NCBI RefSeq assembly: GCF_963576615.1
Contig: NC_088711.1
Span: 13,253,869-13,317,868, forward strand
Length of the DNA: 64,000 nt
Source of the DNA: Watersipora subatra
Taxonomy: Eukaryota; Bryozoa; Gymnolaemata; Cheilostomatida; Watersiporidae
Direction: 5' to 3'
Below the pieces are notes generated by a model. It worked only from the letters and a program-made list of their open reading frames with translations, was not told the DNA's origin and searched no databases. How positions within the stretch are numbered: the stretch's first letter is position 1; every line of letters begins with the position of its first letter. The translations under genes and the position numbers were made by a program. Shown piece after piece: positions 33,360 to 46,400 of this stretch.

Positions 33360-35137
33360 CAAAACTCTCTATATAAATCAGTGAACTAGTGTTAAGGGGA
33401 AGCTTGTTGAAGGAGCGGAATATGTGTACTGTACTGTCATTTTTTATCTTTTGCTGATAAGTTATCATCGGCGTGTGGTGGTCTGGACAGACAGAATCAT
33501 CGTGTAGCAGCAGAGGCCGCTGAGCAGTTAATGGTTTGCACACAGGCGTTGGCAGTAGAGACTGCCGTATTTGGCTAGGTTGTAGCTATTGTGTTCCTGG
33601 TGTGTATCATCGTGGTGAAGGCTGGTGACAAAGATTGATGTATCATCGTGGCGGCTTGGTGCTGCATAACAACTTTGTTGTTTTCCTCATACAGAGTGCT
33701 TACAACTGTTTATATGATCATGATGTATGCATAAACATGTCTATTCTATCCCTAGATTGGCCATTCTCTGCACTAAACAGCTATAAGTAACTCACATAGT
33801 CATTTGAAAGTAATATATATTTGAAATTAAACTTGTTTAACAATAGTGCAAACCTTCGGGTTTGCTCTCTCGTTACTATAAGGGCTCTGCTATGGTTGTC
33901 CCTCACTAAAGCTATGTAACAAAAATGAACAGCTTATGTATTTGATGCAAGCACCACTGAGTATGAGACTGAACTAAAGGAATTACCTGACTAATATTCT
34001 TCGAACAACTCATCATCTCGTCGAGGTTGGCAGAAGATGTTAAAAACCGCTATGATTTCCCTATAACTTATACGTTAGAACGCAAGTTCGTTGATTGTGA
34101 TGTCTTAGAATCCAGTCTGTAGAAATATGCTGAGAAGTTTAAAGTGCTCAACAACTGCACTCGTGATACATGCATGCAGAGCCGTATAGTGATACACGCA
34201 TGTAACATACCTAACAACCGTGTTCATGTTTATGAGACGACAGCAATATTGACTAACTAGGGAGCCTCTTACCAGTCACAAAATCCCTGAGGGAAATTCC
34301 CTGAGTAGATTGGAAATTCCCATCACCTTTGCCACTTTCCATAATTTTTTTCTGACAGCCTCTGATGATCCTATTCTTGAGAGAAGACAGCCTCAGCATT
34401 CACCGAATTTTGAATTTTACATTTTTGTAAAAATGTAAGTTATCGATATTACTAGACTTGCTGAATTTAATGATATGTTAGGCAAAAATGAACACTTCGT
34501 ATTTAGCACTTTATATACAATCAGTTAATTGTATAGATCCATACAAACACACGGCTCGGAGTATAAACTGTGAGCATGGTGGTCCACTGTCCGACTATCT
34601 CAGTGAGCTACTCAGCTGTTAAGGAGCACAAAAGCTGTTTGATTTATTTGGTCTTATACCATCTGATGTTTAGTGTTTATCTTTTCTACCAAAAGCTGCT
34701 GAGTGACAGCTTCTAATCCGAGTTCAAACATAAACGAGCGCGAGATAAAAGAATCTGTCTATTTTGCTTATGAAAGCTGACCCAAACTGCACTATCTATT
34801 GATGACAAAATAGTTGAACTCTGGGTTTCTAACCTTTCTTATTGTCAAAATATTCTAACAACCATCACTTTCCTTAAAGGCAGCTAGCAGACGCAGACAA
34901 CTGAGAGATCGAAAGAAATTAGAATGAAAATTCTAAGCTTATGTTCTATCCAGTAGCTCTGACCAGTGAGCAGTCTATTCTGGTTCTCCTCAGTAAACTT
35001 TGATAAACGAACATCATACAGATATGAGACGTCTGAACCCAGGCTAGATTCTGAAGGCCTGCCATCTAGCTAATCAGATAAAAACCTCATATTTGGTTAG
35101 ACAAGTAATGTGTTTGGTTGACTCGCTAAAAGTAAAC
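33360..35137. other. Gene-free stretch 5' of the young Ty3 element
   Basis: No coding frame over 70 codons and no repeat recognised. It ends in TAAAC, which forms one half of the 5-bp target duplication of the Ty3 insertion. Confidence 0.4.
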
Positions 35138-35399
35138 TGTCATGCAAGTGCCAAGTATTACTGGTACTTTGCCAACAAACATTATGCTTTGTAGCTAAAG
35201 CTTTATACAAGCTAATATTATATAGTACTGTCTCATTATAGCTATTAATAATGCTTGTAGCTTTTTACAAAGCTTTTCTATGACCAAACATATAAATACT
35301 TGGGTTTTCTGTTATCAAATCAGTTGTCTCTGGAGTGTGCAATAAACCATTTCTCTAATTTAATACTCTATTTAATAGCTTCTGTGCAGAAACATAACA
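35138..35399 (+). promoter_or_regulatory. 5' LTR (promoter and R-U5 of the Ty3 element)
   Basis: Contains TATAAATA at about 35291 and AATAAA at about 35341, which would serve as promoter and polyadenylation signals. It is the mate of 39752-40013 with a single mismatch. The short length (262 bp) fits compact Ty3-type elements. Confidence 0.9.
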
Positions 35400-35532
35400 G
35401 AAGCTAATTGGCGACAAGGATTTCTCTTTTGAACAGTTACAAAGAGTTTTGTTCAGATTTTATCATTGATAAAATCGATACAAAGAGTTCTAGTTTATTA
35501 CAAGAGTAACTGTTCAAAATTGCACCACTACA

Positions 35533-38500
35533 ATGGCAGAAGTAGCAGACCTGATCAAGCTAATGCAGAAGCAGCAGGAGGACCAGAGACAGCAGCAAGA
35601 GGAGCAGAGAAAGCAGCAGGAAGAGCATAGACAACAGCAGCATGAGGAGTTCAAGCAGCAACAAGAGGAATACAGACGTCAGCAAGATGAAAGAATGGAG
35701 GAGAATAAGAAACTGATGGAGCTACTACTACAAAACCTACAACGGAAACAAGAAACAGCTGCAACCGCTGTTCCAGCCTTCCCAGGTTTTGACCCAACAG
35801 CAGAGCTACTAACAGATTACATAGACAGATTCAACACATTCATTGCAGCAAATTCTATTCATCAAGACAAGATTGCTGGCACTTTTCTCACCAACCAACA
35901 GCCTACACTCTACAAGCAGCTTAGTAATATGGCAGCTCAGCTTTCAACACCCAAGCAGATCAACGACCTCAACATGGATGAAATACTGGAATTTCTCAAA
36001 GACCAGTATGACCCTAAGCGCTTCATTGTTAGAGAGCGTTACAAGTATTGGAGTGACATGCAGAGGAAACCTGGAGAAACTATTCAAGAGTTAGCTGCCA
36101 GAATTCGTCAAGATGCAACTACATGTGCCTTCATAGACATTACAGATCCATTAGATGAGGCTCTCAGAACAAGATTTATCTGCTCTGTAAACAATGAAGC
36201 AGTTCTCAAATCTCTCTTCAAGGTCAAGGACAATGAACTCAACTTCAACAAAGCTATACAGGTAGCACAGGAAACAGAAGAAGCAGCTAAAGTTGCCAAA
36301 GAGACAGTTTATGGAAACTCGTCTAAAGTCAACAAGGTTGCTCAACAGAAATCAAAATACAAACCAATCCAGAAAAACAACTCTACACCTGACAAGCAGA
36401 AGGAAGGAAAGCTATGCTACAGATGTGACCGAACTAACCATACAGCGGATGACTGCAGATTCAAAGCAGCCACCTGCAACTTTTGTTCTAAACAAGGTCA
36501 CATAGAAAGAGCATGCAAGAAAAAGAAATCATCGGCAGCAGAAAAACCAGTAAAGATGATAGAATGCACATCAACCAAGATGGTGAAACTTGCTGAAAAC
36601 ATCAAACTGGAGGGAGACAACTTCACACTTGAACTGGACACTGGAGCATGTGACAACTTCATCTGTAAATCAATATGGGAGAAGCTAGGAAAGCCAAACC
36701 TAAAACCTACTACAGTTAACTACAAATCAGCCTCAGGACATCTCATAGAGACGCTTGGCAGATGTGAGCTAACTGCCCAATTGGATGCACAGAAAGAAGT
36801 CAGACTACCATTTGTGATTAGTGCTGTACAAGATCTCAACCTACTAGGAAGAACTGCTATACAGCAACTAGGCATCTCTATTGATGACCAGCTACAACAG
36901 AACCTTGTATCAACAATCACAGAGAACCAGCCAGATGGGAGGTTACAAATCAAGTGTAAGGAGATGTGCAAAGAATTTCCAGAAATATTCAAAGACGAGC
37001 TAGGATGTCTCAAGAACTTTGAACTAGAGATAAACTTCAAACCTTCAACAAAGCCAGTCTTCTGCCGACCCAGACCAGTTCCTATTGCCTTGACAGAAGA
37101 GCTCAACCAAGCATACGAAGCAGGTGTAGCTAAAGGCATATGGGAACCAACTCAATTCAACCAGTATGGAACACCAGTTGTACCTGTACGCAAATCTACA
37201 AAAGGTCAAGCTGCAGGGAAGATCAGAGTATGTGGAGACTACTCCAAGACTATCAATAATCAGCTAGAAACACATAGGAAACCTATCCCACTACCAGAAG
37301 ATCTAATCAGAAAACTAGGTGGAGGCTATTGCTACACAAAGATTGATTTAGCAGATGCCTACAATCAAATATTGTTGGCACCAGAAAGTCAACGACGACT
37401 AGCACTATCAACACACCGAGGAGTACTACTACAGAAGAGGTTGCCCTTTGGCATAAGCTCAGCACCAGGGTATTTTCAAGAAATCATGGAGCAACTGACA
37501 CAAGACCTCCCAGGAGTAGCAGTATACCTAGATGATATACTAGTGGGTGGAGCCAATGCAGAGAGCCATCTACAAAACTTACGTCGACTTCTTCAAAGAT
37601 TAGAAGAAAGAGGGCTCAGATGTAGAAAAGACAAGTGCTGTTTTGCTCAACCTACAGTAGAGTATCTGGGACACAAACTCACTTCAAAGGGAATCACTAA
37701 AGGAAAGAAGGCAGATGCAGTACAACAGATGCCAGTCCCAACAGACTTAACTCAGCTAAGATCTTTCTTAGGAGCTACACAATTCTACAGCAAGTTCATA
37801 CCCAATCTGTCACAACTCACAGGACCATTGCACAAACTGACACGCAAAGGAGAGACCTGGAAGTGGGGCACTGAACAAGAAAAGAGCTTCAGCAAACTGA
37901 AAGATATGCTATCAACTGATAGTGTCTTAGCACACTTCAACCCAGATCTTGACATTGGAATCTCATGTGATGCTTCAGAAACTGGACTGGGAGCTGTACT
38001 ATTTCATCGTTATCCTGATGGAAGTGCGAGACCAATAGCCAATGTTTCAAAAACACTGACCAGCACACAGAGGAAATATGGACAAATACAAAAAGAAGCT
38101 CTCTCAATCATATTTGCTCTAAAGAAGTATCACCAGTACCTGTATGGTCGACGGTTTATATTGGTAACTGACCACAGACCTCTTTTCACACTTCTAGGAC
38201 CTACCAAAGGAGTTCCAGCTCTAGCAGCCAACAGACTAGCAAGATGGGCACTGGTACTAAATCAGTATGACTACACCATAAAATACAGATCTACCCAGCA
38301 TCATCAAAATGCAGATGTCCTCTCAAGACTGCCAGTTGAACCTGATAAAGAGTTTGATGCAAGAGAAGATGAGGATGATGTTGATACAGTATGCACTATT
38401 CACACTATTGGACAACAGCTCAACTCTACAGACTACAATGTTCTAGCAAAGGAGACAAAGAAAGACCCAACACTAGCCACAGTAATGCGCTACACAGCAG

Positions 38501-39738
38501 AAGGATGGCCTGGTAACAAAGAGATGAAGGAGACTCAGCTGTCACTCTTCCACAAGATCTCAGATTCCCTTTCTATCACTGAAGGTTGTCTTCTATATGG
38601 CAACAGAGTAGTCATTCCTGTCAAGTTACAACAGGAAGTATTAAAGATCCTTCACCTTGGACACTTTGGAATGGAAAGAATGAAGAAGCTAGCTCGAACT
38701 GTTGTCTATTGGCCTCGCATTGACTCTGATATAGAGGAGACAAGCCGACAGTGCACTGCCTGTGCTGAACACCAGAAGCTTCCACAGAAATATCCTATAC
38801 ATCCCTGGATGCTACCTGAGAAGCCATGGAGTCGTCTTCACTTAGATCATGCAGTGAACTTCATGGGCAGCCAATGGCTAGTGATGATAGATGCCTACTC
38901 AAAGTATCCATGCATACACAGGACGTCATCTACTTCTACCAGAGCTACCACAGACATCTTAGAGGAGATATTCGCACACTTTGGATACCCTCACACCATA
39001 GTCACTGACAATGCTACCAGCTTCACCTCAGGAGAGTTTCAGCAGTGGTGTCAAGAGAGAAGCATTGTTCACCTCACTGGAGCACCCTACCATCCAGCTA
39101 CAAATGGCGCAGCTGAAAGACTAGTACAATCCTTCAAACAAGCCATGAAGAAATCGTCACTCTCACCTAAATCTGCACTACAACAGTTCCTGATGCACTA
39201 TAGAAGGACACCACTTCCTACAGGATACTCTCCCAGTCAGCTGCTGAATGGAAGACAGATGAGATGCAAGATTGACACCCTATTGCCATCACCCGCACAC
39301 ATAGCACAGTTTCATCAATCCAGAGAAGTCAACCGATCGGCAGAAAAGACAGTTAGCAAGATACACAGCTACAATCTTGGAGCACCATGCTATGCCTTGT
39401 ATCATGGACCTAGACGCAACAGACAACCTAGATGGGTTCCAGCCATTGTTACTAAGATATATGGAACTCGTAGTCTCAATGTCAAAGTGGTACCAAAGGG
39501 ACCTACTTGGAGAAGACATGTTGAACAACTCAGACCAAGATACTCAACAGAAGAAGATCAAGACCCTGGAGATAAACCTGATATAACAGAGGAGACAAAA
39601 CTGCAACTACCAGCCCCTACAACTGTAACAGAGCAACCTCCGTCTAGAAGAAGACCACGCAACCCTCGTCTACCTGATGGAGATGAGTATAGCAGAGACA
39701 AACCCCGAAGGTCTAAGAGAACCAGAAAGAACCTTTAG
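35533..39738 (+). CDS. Ty3-type Gag-Pol polyprotein, intact, 1401 aa
   Basis: Single fused frame. Residues about 1-75 are a Gln/Glu-rich coiled coil starting a Gag. A capsid-like part is followed by two CCHC knuckles (CYRCDRTNHTADDC near 295, CNFCSKQGHIERAC next). The retroviral-type aspartic protease has ELDTGAC near 368. Reverse transcriptase has YLDD near 665, and RNase H has CDASETG near 811, KEALSI and TDHRPL near 880. Integrase has an H-H-C-C zinc finger (HLGHFGMERMKK ... CTACAEH, about 1041-1078) and a D-D-E core (IDAYSKYP near 1119, TDNATS near 1158, NGAAERL near 1194). A basic tail ends RRSKRTRKNL, with no chromodomain seen. Catalytic residues look complete. Gag and Pol are joined without a frameshift, so product ratios must rely on proteolysis or another mechanism. 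Codon use is ordinary for such elements. Confidence 0.97.
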   Translation: MAEVADLIKLMQKQQEDQRQQQEEQRKQQEEHRQQQHEEFKQQQEEYRRQQDERMEENKKLMELLLQNLQRKQETAATAVPAFPGFDPTAELLTDYIDRFNTFIAANSIHQDKIAGTFLTNQQPTLYKQLSNMAAQLSTPKQINDLNMDEILEFLKDQYDPKRFIVRERYKYWSDMQRKPGETIQELAARIRQDATTCAFIDITDPLDEALRTRFICSVNNEAVLKSLFKVKDNELNFNKAIQVAQETEEAAKVAKETVYGNSSKVNKVAQQKSKYKPIQKNNSTPDKQKEGKLCYRCDRTNHTADDCRFKAATCNFCSKQGHIERACKKKKSSAAEKPVKMIECTSTKMVKLAENIKLEGDNFTLELDTGACDNFICKSIWEKLGKPNLKPTTVNYKSASGHLIETLGRCELTAQLDAQKEVRLPFVISAVQDLNLLGRTAIQQLGISIDDQLQQNLVSTITENQPDGRLQIKCKEMCKEFPEIFKDELGCLKNFELEINFKPSTKPVFCRPRPVPIALTEELNQAYEAGVAKGIWEPTQFNQYGTPVVPVRKSTKGQAAGKIRVCGDYSKTINNQLETHRKPIPLPEDLIRKLGGGYCYTKIDLADAYNQILLAPESQRRLALSTHRGVLLQKRLPFGISSAPGYFQEIMEQLTQDLPGVAVYLDDILVGGANAESHLQNLRRLLQRLEERGLRCRKDKCCFAQPTVEYLGHKLTSKGITKGKKADAVQQMPVPTDLTQLRSFLGATQFYSKFIPNLSQLTGPLHKLTRKGETWKWGTEQEKSFSKLKDMLSTDSVLAHFNPDLDIGISCDASETGLGAVLFHRYPDGSARPIANVSKTLTSTQRKYGQIQKEALSIIFALKKYHQYLYGRRFILVTDHRPLFTLLGPTKGVPALAANRLARWALVLNQYDYTIKYRSTQHHQNADVLSRLPVEPDKEFDAREDEDDVDTVCTIHTIGQQLNSTDYNVLAKETKKDPTLATVMRYTAEGWPGNKEMKETQLSLFHKISDSLSITEGCLLYGNRVVIPVKLQQEVLKILHLGHFGMERMKKLARTVVYWPRIDSDIEETSRQCTACAEHQKLPQKYPIHPWMLPEKPWSRLHLDHAVNFMGSQWLVMIDAYSKYPCIHRTSSTSTRATTDILEEIFAHFGYPHTIVTDNATSFTSGEFQQWCQERSIVHLTGAPYHPATNGAAERLVQSFKQAMKKSSLSPKSALQQFLMHYRRTPLPTGYSPSQLLNGRQMRCKIDTLLPSPAHIAQFHQSREVNRSAEKTVSKIHSYNLGAPCYALYHGPRRNRQPRWVPAIVTKIYGTRSLNVKVVPKGPTWRRHVEQLRPRYSTEEDQDPGDKPDITEETKLQLPAPTTVTEQPPSRRRPRNPRLPDGDEYSRDKPRRSKRTRKNL

Positions 39739-39751
39739 CTTAGTGAGGAGG

Positions 39752-40013
39752 TGTCATGCAAGTGCCAAGTATTACTGGTACTTTGCCAACAAACATTATG
39801 CTTTTTAGCTAAAGCTTTATACAAGCTAATATTATATAGTACTGTCTCATTATAGCTATTAATAATGCTTGTAGCTTTTTACAAAGCTTTTCTATGACCA
39901 AACATATAAATACTTGGGTTTTCTGTTATCAAATCAGTTGTCTCTGGAGTGTGCAATAAACCATTTCTCTAATTTAATACTCTATTTAATAGCTTCTGTG
40001 CAGAAACATAACA
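39752..40013 (+). repeat. 3' LTR of the Ty3 element
   Basis: Differs from the 5' LTR at one base. Its end lies 411 bp beyond the stop codon of gene A, which is transcribed toward it, so LTR polyadenylation or promoter signals could influence gene A or be read through by it. Confidence 0.95.
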
Positions 40014-40424
40014 TAAACCAAGAGCTATAAGCCATGTTTTGAATGTTTAAATATGCTCGATGCTTATGATTAGCTGACATATGGCTGACTACATAATTAC
40101 CTATATTACAACATAAATTCTGTGTTAGTGTTTCGCCAACTATGTATACATGTAGATTCATGATCTCAATCACTTACCGTATGTAACTGTTTTACGGATT
40201 GATCCATGGCTCCCAAGAGAAAAAGACAATTTGAAGCATCAATAGCAACACAATACAACTGAGAATAATAATTATATATTGTATTGCTTTGTCTAAAAAG
40301 TTAAAGCGCATCTGCTGTCATGCCAAACATCAATGTACAGCACAAACATCAATGATTGCCCATGCATACAATCTTACTATCATGTAATACAACAATAGAT
40401 CCTATAGTAGAAGACTATCTCTTT

Positions 40425-43400
40425 TTATATAGTTTGTAGGAGCTCAATATATTTGTTTTTGCGAATAATTCTTTTTAAAAAGTTAGCAACTTGCGTAAGC
40501 TTGCCCTCATCTTTGTTGGCTAGGTAGTTAACTTCTTTGTTAAAGTGTAGATATAATGTCTTTGTATCTACAGCTTCACTTATAATCCTTATCATTTCCA
40601 TGAATCTGTAAATAGAGGTGAAAGCTTAAAAGTCAGTCACACACCTACTGAGTTGGTAAAATGGCATGTGCATGGAGAAATTCCGCAGTGGGCACACAAG
40701 TACATAATGTAACAAAGTGTATTTCGTCAAAACATGTATAACTTACATTTCACAAAGTATATCCATACTTATAGCTCACAAAGTATACACATGCTATCAG
40801 ACACGACAAGACACAAAACAAACAAACCAAAATACGAAAAGCCATTCAGATTTTCGCATCTAGAAATATCTTCCGTAAGTCGAAGCAAAATTTCTATTAA
40901 GAGACGTTTCATAACTTGAAAAAATGTTGTACGTAGTCATCCCTAAGACCAGGTTCCACTGTATCTACATTAATAAATTTCACTTTTTCCGTGTGTTTGT
41001 CTGTCTGTTAGTCAGCGTAAAACACAATGTGTTTCCACTATTTGGGCCGATTTCATTCAGACTTGACATGCATATGCTCTGCGTTTTTTTATCAAATCGA
41101 TAAATATATTTGGTTTCAAAATTTCATTTGGTTCCTAAGAAACATCCTCTTAAGACTTGAACACCCAACCTGATAGCTATCTGATTCAAGATAAAAGCAA
41201 GAACAATCATATCATAATCGTATAATAGTATAAAATAAACTGAGGAGAATTTTATATAAAACTATAATTATGTCAAAGAAATGGGTAGATACTTCAACTA
41301 TATTTTGAGTGACCAGTGATAGATAGTTAAGACTGGTTCATATAGAGTCAACAGTGCAAAAAACAAGTATCGACGTACCTGTCAGGCAGACTAACTCGAT
41401 CCCAGGATGCAGCTGGATTGTCTTCAACAAGCTTAAAGAGAACATTTTTGTAGAAATAGCTTGGAAAGTATTTCAGCTGTGAATGTTTGTGCTTTAGAGC
41501 TTTCATTATACGGAAGAGAGTTATCTTCCTCCTAAAGTTAATAAGTGCAACAAGAGTTATCGTTCCTCTAACTTTATCAGCTACAACAAAGATGTTTAGC
41601 ATCTGAAACAACAAATTACAGCAGAGTTAACTTTTTCCTGAAGCTTAGAATTGCAACAGAGTTACTTTCTAGTTAAAGATCAGAATTGCCAGAGTTGTCT
41701 TCCACTTGCACATACATGTACATACAGTTTACAGCCAAACCTCAGCACACCAAGCTCAGCCTTTCCAATGTTCGCTTCGTATGCCAAACTATTTTAATAA
41801 GTAAGCATTGTTTTGTCTAACCTGTCTCACAGCTCAAAAACATATCGCAAAATAATAATGGTAATTAAATATAGCACTAAAACAAATCCATCATATCAAA
41901 CTATGTAAAAAACTAAATTATCCGAAAATAACTAAGCGAATAAAGTAAGAACCAAGAGAGATTTTTATTGTCAAATGAGACAAATGAATTGAGGTATAGC
42001 CTTGATGATACAGGAGGCAGTCGGTAGTTAGATTGCGAGAGCGGAGCAAGTCTAACTTGGACTGTGTGAACTGTAAAGTAACATAACACTTTATATAGAT
42101 TTATTTTTGTATTGTTTAAATTTTGATCATAAATATAACCATGACCAGCATCTCCATTTTCACTCTCTTCCAACACTTCAAATTCATCAAAGAATTGATC
42201 AGAGGATGTTTTCTCATGTTTTTCTATTCCTTGTATTAATTCTAAGCAAGCAATGATTTGTCTTTTCTCATCACTCATACCACTCACACTAGTCTTAATG
42301 GGATCCAAGATTTTAAAGCTAAAAAGGAAGATGTGACGCATTGCTTAATATTATTTGAATAAATGTAAATATTATAAAATTAAAACAGACGAAGGAGAAC
42401 TGCAATATTCACAAAACTGCAATATTTTGAGACACGTAAGACGTGGCATTTTGAAAATTAATGCTTATGTCGAGAAAAATATTTGCTCAGATTTTATAGG
42501 ATGTTGATGAATTTATATGTTGAGGAAACCGTAAGTCAATGTTTGACTGTACATGAGATGTTGACACTCAATGTTGTAGACGAGAAAATGTGACCATAAT
42601 ACCAGAAGACTAGCGAGTTACAGGATGAGAAGCGAGGTCTGTCAGCAGATGGTGCATCTGTTTGTCAACTTGGAGTTTATTTCTTATGAGTTTTAGAAGC
42701 AAGTTTATTGTGATAGATTTTATCTGAAATAAAACCAAGTCCATATATCTTATTAATCTTTATGATTTGGTAAAACAGACCTTAAACACAATTGATTGAT
42801 GCAGGCAGTTTCTGATTGGTGAAGTAGATGGCCTATAGCGAGTGATTTTTAACTCTCAGGCTACCCTTTACTAGGTCAAATAATTAGAAAATATATATTT
42901 TTCAATTCTTACAAGCTTACTAATTTTGTATAGAAGAGAAGCAAATGATAAGTGAACTCAGACTGTATGTTACAGTGAGAACAGAGAGCTGGTAAAAGTG
43001 TCCTATATATGACATGCTAGATGATGCTGCAAACCTCAACTAAAATTACAGCTGAAATAATCATGGTCATAGTTTTACAGCATGCTGTTAACTACAAATA
43101 AATATACTCACATTGCATAATATAACTGATATTGTTAATGCAATGTAATAGAAAATGGACAATCCATGACGCAACTTGACTCACAGCCTAGCTGAACTGT
43201 AAACTAGAATTCTGTATAACTATTGGTTATAGCTGCTTGTGTGGGAAAGAAATTTTATTTACTTTATTTGCCAATATTACAGCGAGTACAGCCAGTCAGT
43301 TACTAGGGAATTCTGAGCGGAAAATAACTAATGATCACACTCACTCGTCATGCTTGTAGTACTCTCGAAGCTTTGCTAGCTCCTTGCGAGAATAAGACAG

Positions 43401-46400
43401 CCTCCAGTATTCTCCCCCATGCGCAACACTTTCATCACTATATGGTTTACCTACGAGATCCAAGCCACCACTGCAATACAATTGGGATGAATGAAGACTT
43501 GCTGATTTTGAGGTTAATATTGCGCTATCATATGTTCAACGTCTGCTGACAAATAGCCCAAGAATATGAATGATATACAAAGACCCTACTCTAAAAAAAA
43601 TTGAAAAAATACTTTAAAGATCTGATCAAGATGTTACCTAGCACAAGATTTTTACTGCAATGTTCCACCCTTTTAAACACATGGTGCTCTAAGCTCTCCG
43701 TGTTTAAATTGTAGCCTAACCAAAGCTAAGACTAGAATCTAACACAAATAGCCAACCTGTTACTAATATCTTCTGCCTTTAAGCACACCACTATATCAAT
43801 GTCAAGTTGCTCCTGTCTCCACTTCAGGTTAAGGGTCGTAGCGGGCCCGCTGGTCGAGCGTTTCACTATAACTGGGCTGCCAGCAAACTCCATGTTATCT
43901 TTCTCAGCCAACAGACACTTGTCCATCTCACTCTGAATTAACCTCCTCGCCTATAATTGTTGCATGTATCTGACCATGTACACTCACTAGACAGTAAGCC
44001 TGTCTTCCCTATGTGTTCATTGAAACCAAACTATAAAAAGCAGATGCATGAATGTAAAATGAAAATAAGTCTTACACTAAGTACACATTGGCTTGTCGTC
44101 TGCTTTCATCAGACAGAAAACTCCAATTTTAGTTATATATAGCAAGTGCGACCTGCCTCTATCTTACAATCTAAGACAAGTCTCATAATAGTTGGCCTTC
44201 AGTAAATATGCAGCAAACATGCTGAGGCAGACTACCTTGGCAGTAGACAAATATCCTTTTTCATCGAGGAGTTTTGATGGTCCTCCCTTCACTAGCCTCC
44301 AAGCTGGATTGTCAGATTTCTCTGCCACAGCGGATGAGATCTTATTGCCATTTTTCTTCGTTTTGGGAACTTTGAGGAAAAACTGAATATCATAATCTGA
44401 CTTTCCAGGAAGAGTTGTGAACTCGTAACTACTTCCCATGTACGCCACATCTGATCGATATGCTTCAAGACAAGGCAATATCAATGTCTGTGTGATATGA
44501 CTCACCACTTCTATAACAGAACAGTAATAGTGCAATTACAGCAACACTGGAAAAAAACGACTCCTTACCATAACTGTTACAGCAAGCAATCACTGATCAA
44601 ACAGAGAGAACAATAGCAATGTCGTATGTCACGAGGTATATACAGCTATGCACAGTCAACAACTATTTTGTTTGGAGAAAGCGAGCTCAAATTTTTTCAG
44701 TGTCTTTAAGAACGGCATGTATGCATACAGCAGGCACTCCTATAACGTGAATAATATGTTCTGAAAATATTTACATTATATAGAGATTTTACACTATACA
44801 AAGTGTAAAATACATGTAATTTGTAAATACATGTTATTCGTTCCAAGTTCATCCCAGACTCACCCCTTTGGTCATTCACAATAAAACAAAACTAAACATA
44901 ACTTTGTAATTTACTGACTGTACAGTAACTGTAGTACTATTGGTTTGCATCAACAACTTTTTCATTCTTTTCTTATTGCTTACGCTTGGCTTAGAGTCCG
45001 TGATTACAATAATTTTACATTAAGTTGTATTGAGGCCGTACAAATCCAAAGCCATTTTAAATTTAATTTTGTTGACTTTTCTCTACAGGGCAGTCTGTGC
45101 AGCAAAGAGAAAATAGTGTATGACTAAATTAAGTAAACAATATAATAGATACCCCTATATGATGATTTTTCTACAAAGTACAGCAAGAGAGAATGAGATA
45201 TTTTTAAGGGTAACTTTTGGGAACATGGTAAATTTGAGAACTTTCACTGACTTGACACTTTACATTATATGGAATTTCTTCAAGTAACGTGATGAAAAAA
45301 CTTTACAGAAATTTTTTGCTATTGGTAAAATTTATGTAAAAGGAGGTTTACGTTGTAATGGCGTGTAATGTACTATTAAAACCGAGAAGACAACTCCAGT
45401 TGGTTACAGCTCATCACATTTCTACGTATTTGAACAGTTACAGATATTAGAGTTACCTGGTTTTTTCTTTTGGTCATTAGATAACGATGACCTCAGATAT
45501 TTTTCTTCGATGCGACGTAGCTCTTTACCCAACACACTGTTGTACTCTCCTGATGGACAATCACCTTCAACCTTGCACTCCCCCTGGATGTCAGGTTTGG
45601 AGTATTTCCCAGTCGCAAGTGTTCCATTTATGAATACAAAAATTATCCATGCCGACGCGATACCTAAAAATGTGATTTATATATATATATCTTAATAGGA
45701 AAATCTGAGTGTTTGTTGTCCATACGTCTAATTATAGCAATAAAGTTCTAGGAATGTAAAAATCACTTCACATTAAATTGAACTCAGAAACCCTAGTTCT
45801 ACAGACAGACATGCTATCCATTAAGTCACACTACCTACTCGTCATACCATGGAATACTTGTGTACATATTTATTACAGCTGTCAATCTTTTAGCACAATT
45901 GAACTACCAAAAGAAAAATAAGTGCACAGATTTCTCCAAAGTGCTACAAATATATGTATATATAGCATCTTATAAACTTAAACATAGTACAGCTAGTATA
46001 TATACATATTCGGGAGTTATTCCCTGGTGAAAGCAGGGAATAACTTATATATTTATGTACTTATATATTTTATGAGTACATGTAAAGATTATGATCTACA
46101 GACCTTTTTTATTAGTAGTTGACTGGCACACAAGGCCTTAGTAGCCTAGTAGTATTTTTCACCTATATTTCTGCTACAACTGTTCAAATAAGTTGGTTAC
46201 ATTTACGAGGCATAAAAAATGCAGAGATTGCCATCACCAATTGTAATAAACGATAAGTAAGAAAAACGTAATCGGCTTCTGTGGGACCAAATTTCAAAAA
46301 GAGATAAATGCACAGATCAATTTAAAGTTGACAAAAGTTGTTTCTAACTAAAAGATATCATGACAACCTAAGTATTTTACGTTCTGCCACAAACACATTT

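Larger units (their letters stand above)
35138..40013 (+). mobile_element. Complete young Ty3-type LTR retrotransposon
   Basis: A 4876-bp element with two 262-bp LTRs (35138-35399, 39752-40013), each starting TGTCATGC and ending ATAACA, differing at one base (G 35191 against T 39805). It is flanked by the perfect 5-bp target duplication TAAAC (35133-35137, 40014-40018). A candidate primer-binding site TGGCGACAAGGA lies about 9 bp after the 5' LTR, and a purine tract AGTGAGGAGG abuts the 3' LTR. One uninterrupted gag-pol frame fills the interior. All parts needed for autonomous movement seem present, so the copy is probably active or recently so. Confidence 0.97.

Noticed and set aside
33027..33362. 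Minus-strand frames rich in His-Thr-Leu-Ser repeats.
   Set aside because: Direct translation of the GT/GA microsatellite.
41913..42341. A 142-codon minus-strand frame inside gene A with an acceptor-like start at 42318, first considered as an exon.
   Set aside because: The exons 43345-43470 and 41379-41531 join directly in phase and align with the family and with gene B. Including this frame would need poor donors, and its acidic sequence has no counterpart in gene B.
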